A stretch of DNA of 21,389 nucleotides, from positions 1 through 21,389 of the IMG/VR virus record IMGVR_UViG_3300025719_000011; one strand, 5' to 3'. Shown one piece after another: positions 20,377 through 21,389 of this stretch. Below the pieces are notes generated by a model. That model was not told the DNA's origin. It saw only the letters and a list, made by a program, of their open reading frames with translations, and did no database searches. Source of the DNA: a virus. Position numbers and translations under genes: made by a program. Position 1 is the first letter of the stretch; the number at the start of each line of letters is the position of its first letter.

Positions 20377-20951
20377 CAGATTATAGCAAAGAAATGATTG
20401 CAAAGGCAGAGATTTTCGCAGGAAAAGCCCACGAAGGGCAAATGCGTAAGGGTGGTAATGATGTCCCGTATATCGCTCACCCTATCGCTGTAGCAAGCAT
20501 TTTAAAGGCAAATAATGCGACTACTGAAGCAGTTCTAGGTGGACTGCTTCACGATGTTGTAGAAGACACTCCAGTGACGTTAAAAGAGATTGGAGATGCT
20601 TTTGGACTCGGTGTACAGAATTTAGTCGAATATGTGACAGAAGAGAAGACCAGCGATGGTGAGAGACTCCCTTGGAGAGACAGAAAAGTCGCATATCTTG
20701 AAATGATTGGAAAAGCACCATATGATGCAGTTCTAATTGCCGCAGCCGATAAAGTTGCAAATGCTCGTGATATGGTTACTGATTACCAAGTGCTTGGTGA
20801 GGAGTTGTGGAATATATTCAATGCTGATAAAGAAAATCAGTTTTGGTATTACACCACTTTAATTAGCATATTTGAGATAAGAAGCATTCCACCAGGAATG
20901 ATACTTGAATTGAAGGATGCCTTGCGTATTCTCCATAACGAATATGTATAA
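20373..20951 (+). CDS. RelA/SpoT-type HD hydrolase (small alarmone hydrolase-like)
   Basis: 192 residues, about the size of stand-alone SpoT-like hydrolases such as MESH1 (179). HD motifs match in order: R25 and H36 in RKGGNDVPYIAHP, H60-D61 and E64-D65 in LLHDVVEDTP, and D126/N130 in AADKVANARD. No synthetase, TGS or ACT domain. Such enzymes remove the 3'-pyrophosphate of (p)ppGpp with Mn; some relatives act on other nucleotides (e.g. NADPH). Start GTG 20373 overlaps the previous stop. A phage-made hydrolase could keep growth-like metabolism going by lowering alarmone; substrate remains inference. Confidence 0.82.
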   Translation: MTDYSKEMIAKAEIFAGKAHEGQMRKGGNDVPYIAHPIAVASILKANNATTEAVLGGLLHDVVEDTPVTLKEIGDAFGLGVQNLVEYVTEEKTSDGERLPWRDRKVAYLEMIGKAPYDAVLIAAADKVANARDMVTDYQVLGEELWNIFNADKENQFWYYTTLISIFEIRSIPPGMILELKDALRILHNEYV

Positions 20952-20954
20952 ATA
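20947..20954 (+). promoter_or_regulatory. T4-type late promoter octamer upstream of the tmRNA region
   Basis: TATAAATA overlapping the end of the HD hydrolase gene. No convincing sigma70 promoter is seen between 20952 and 21107, so this is the best candidate for transcription of the small ORF at 21023 and the tmRNA. Confidence 0.45.
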
Positions 20955-21022
20955 GAGTTGTAGCATCGTTATAGTGTTACAGGTACTTAATTTCCAATAA
21001 TTACACAAGGAGATTTTAATCA

Positions 21023-21106
21023 ATGGGTATGAATAAATGTTGTTATAAATGGATGTTTATGATGACAATGATTGGTATTTTATTTGGTAGGTACGTCTGC
21101 ACGTAG
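21023..21106 (+). CDS. Possible 27-residue hydrophobic peptide
   Basis: ATG 21023 lies 9 bases after AAGGAG. It encodes MGMNKCCYKWMFMMTMIGIL plus FGRYVCT, a single hydrophobic segment with three Cys. It ends just before the tmRNA acceptor piece. It is too short to judge; the good ribosome binding site is the main support. Confidence 0.35.
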   Translation: MGMNKCCYKWMFMMTMIGILFGRYVCT

Positions 21107-21198
21107 GTGCAAATATAACGTATTAATGAGGTTATAACAGCGTAAATTTAATTTACTAGTTATTTAAGACACGGGTGCAAATCCCGTCACCTCCACCA
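21107..21198 (+). ncRNA. ssrA: tmRNA acceptor piece (5' limit approximate)
   Basis: Contains P2 3' strand (21149-21158), T arm (21171-21187), 3' acceptor strand (21188-21194), discriminator A and encoded CCA ending at 21198. The T loop reads TGCAAAT where TTCAAAT is usual. A small hairpin TATAAC (21114-21119) with GTTATA (21131-21136) may mark the start region of this piece; the exact 5' end is not visible. Confidence 0.85.
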
Positions 21199-21281
21199 TA
21201 AGAATCCTTGTTTTAGTATGCCTGTCCGACAAGTACAGCGTCCGGGCCACGTATGACTACTAGAATGAGGATTTTTATGAT
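21199..21281 (+). other. Intervening segment of the permuted tmRNA precursor
   Basis: Joins the CCA end to the 5' G. Bases 21197-21208 pair with 21268-21279 in twelve consecutive pairs (one G-U), stacked on the acceptor stem with only one mismatch (21196/21280) between. Inside, TAGTA (21214-21218) can pair with TACTA (21258-21262) and CTGT (21222-21225) with ACAG (21235-21238). This segment would be removed by processing at both ends. Confidence 0.8.
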
Positions 21282-21389
21282 GGGGGTGTACTAGGATTCG
21301 ATTAGATAGTGTGGTAAATTATTCGCTCGACAACGTATACAAATGTCGCAAACTTTGTATAAATAAATGTAACTGTAGATTCAGAGACA
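21282..21389 (+). ncRNA. ssrA: tmRNA coding piece (partial): tRNA-like 5' end, PK1 and start of tag region
   Basis: Begins GGGGGTG, a 5-base connector, then GGATTCGAT. An H-type pseudoknot (PK1) can be drawn: CGAC (21328-21331) with GTCG (21345-21348), and TATACAAA (21336-21343) with TTTGTATA (21354-21361). This is positions 47-80 from the 5' end; E. coli PK1 spans 49-79. The resume codon should follow within about 10-15 bases. With U-A at -5/-4 as in E. coli, the best candidate is GTA at 21375, giving V-D-S-E-T and then the window end. The frame is not certain. Confidence 0.8.

Larger units (their letters stand above)
21107..21389 (+). ncRNA. ssrA: Circularly permuted (two-piece) tmRNA gene, 3' end cut by the window
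   Basis: tmRNA rescues stalled ribosomes, acting first as alanyl-tRNA and then as mRNA for a degradation tag. Here the 3' (acceptor) part lies upstream of the 5' (coding) part, the permuted order. Acceptor stem: GGGGGTG (21282-21288) pairs with CACCTCC (21188-21194) in seven pairs, including the G3-U70 wobble that AlaRS requires, then A and CCA (21196-21198). T arm: ACGGG/CCCGT at 21171-21187. The 5' part has GGATTCGA at position 13 from the end, exactly as in E. coli tmRNA. P2: TGGTAAATTA (21312-21321) pairs with TAATTTACTA (21149-21158), ten pairs across the two pieces. The tag ORF runs off the window. No separate tRNA is present: the T arm belongs to this gene. Confidence 0.92.

Noticed and set aside
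21171-21198. Separate tRNA gene ending in CCA
   Set aside because: Only a T arm and acceptor strand are present; the 5' strand that pairs with it lies downstream and carries tmRNA-specific GGATTCGA.
21349-21362. GCA resume codon and four-residue tag in the tmRNA
   Set aside because: The bases lie within the PK1 pseudoknot and the frame stops after GTA; the 5'-end distance also places the resume codon further downstream.
21358-21365. TATAAATA late promoter octamer inside the tmRNA
   Set aside because: It is explained by the PK1 3' strand and the A-rich linker; no gene starts just after it in the window.
1-21389. Bacterial chromosome segment instead of phage
   Set aside because: Host-like genes (purM, porin, rpsU, HD hydrolase, ssrA) could suggest it, but T4-type ligase, RNase H, gp52-like topoisomerase, GH24 lysozyme, dense overlapping mini-genes and late octamers together fit a phage far better.

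Overview
The window looks like part of a large T4-type (myovirus-like) phage genome that infects a marine Gram-negative bacterium, most likely an alphaproteobacterium. SAR11/Pelagibacter is my best guess; I could not run a search. The evidence is AT-rich, tightly packed and almost entirely plus-strand coding, T4-family replication genes (gp52-like topoisomerase, RNase H, KxDG ligase), class Ia ribonucleotide reductase with glutaredoxin, a GH24 lysozyme, a gp31/GroES-like co-chaperonin, T4-type late promoter octamers (TATAAATA), and host-like auxiliary genes. A circularly permuted tmRNA at the right edge, a gene form known from alphaproteobacteria and cyanobacteria, supports the host guess.

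Layout. 1-3733: replication (topoisomerase C-terminus, RNase H, glutaredoxin, DNA ligase) with a tandem promoter-like repeat at 1884-1948. 3744-6498: ribosomal protein bS21, small zinc/Cys proteins, PurM, a HAD phosphatase and several overlapping mini-genes, including a Cys-rich metallothionein-like protein. 6553-8063: an envelope pair, namely a plus-strand outer-membrane porin and the only clear minus-strand gene (a secreted protein with its own late promoter), converging on a terminator. 8137-11407: short early-type transcription units, each with a near-consensus sigma70 promoter, carrying an OB-fold-like protein, a deoxyribonucleotidase-like HAD protein, small membrane proteins and lysozyme. 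11410-14746: a cassette with a BFD-like iron-sulfur N-terminus joined to a phage module, two GT-A-type glycosyltransferases (the second resembling the TET/JBP-associated family) and a HAGH nucleotidyltransferase. This may be a DNA-modification cassette. 14771-18413: nrdA and nrdB under paired late and early promoters. 18429-20951: GroES-like protein, small proteins, a secreted glycine-zipper protein and a RelA/SpoT-type HD hydrolase. 20952-21389: the permuted tmRNA, cut by the window end.

Together the genes suggest a phage that supplies DNA precursors (NrdAB, Grx, PurM, nucleotidase). It also appears to adjust host translation and protein quality (bS21, tmRNA, GroES, an alarmone hydrolase) and to remodel the host envelope (porin, secreted proteins). 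The most unusual item is the permuted tmRNA. Its acceptor stem with the G3-U70 pair, T arm, GGATTCGA element, P2, PK1 pseudoknot and a 12-bp intervening helix can all be drawn from the bases. Everything here was read by eye; family names rest on motif recognition, not on searches.
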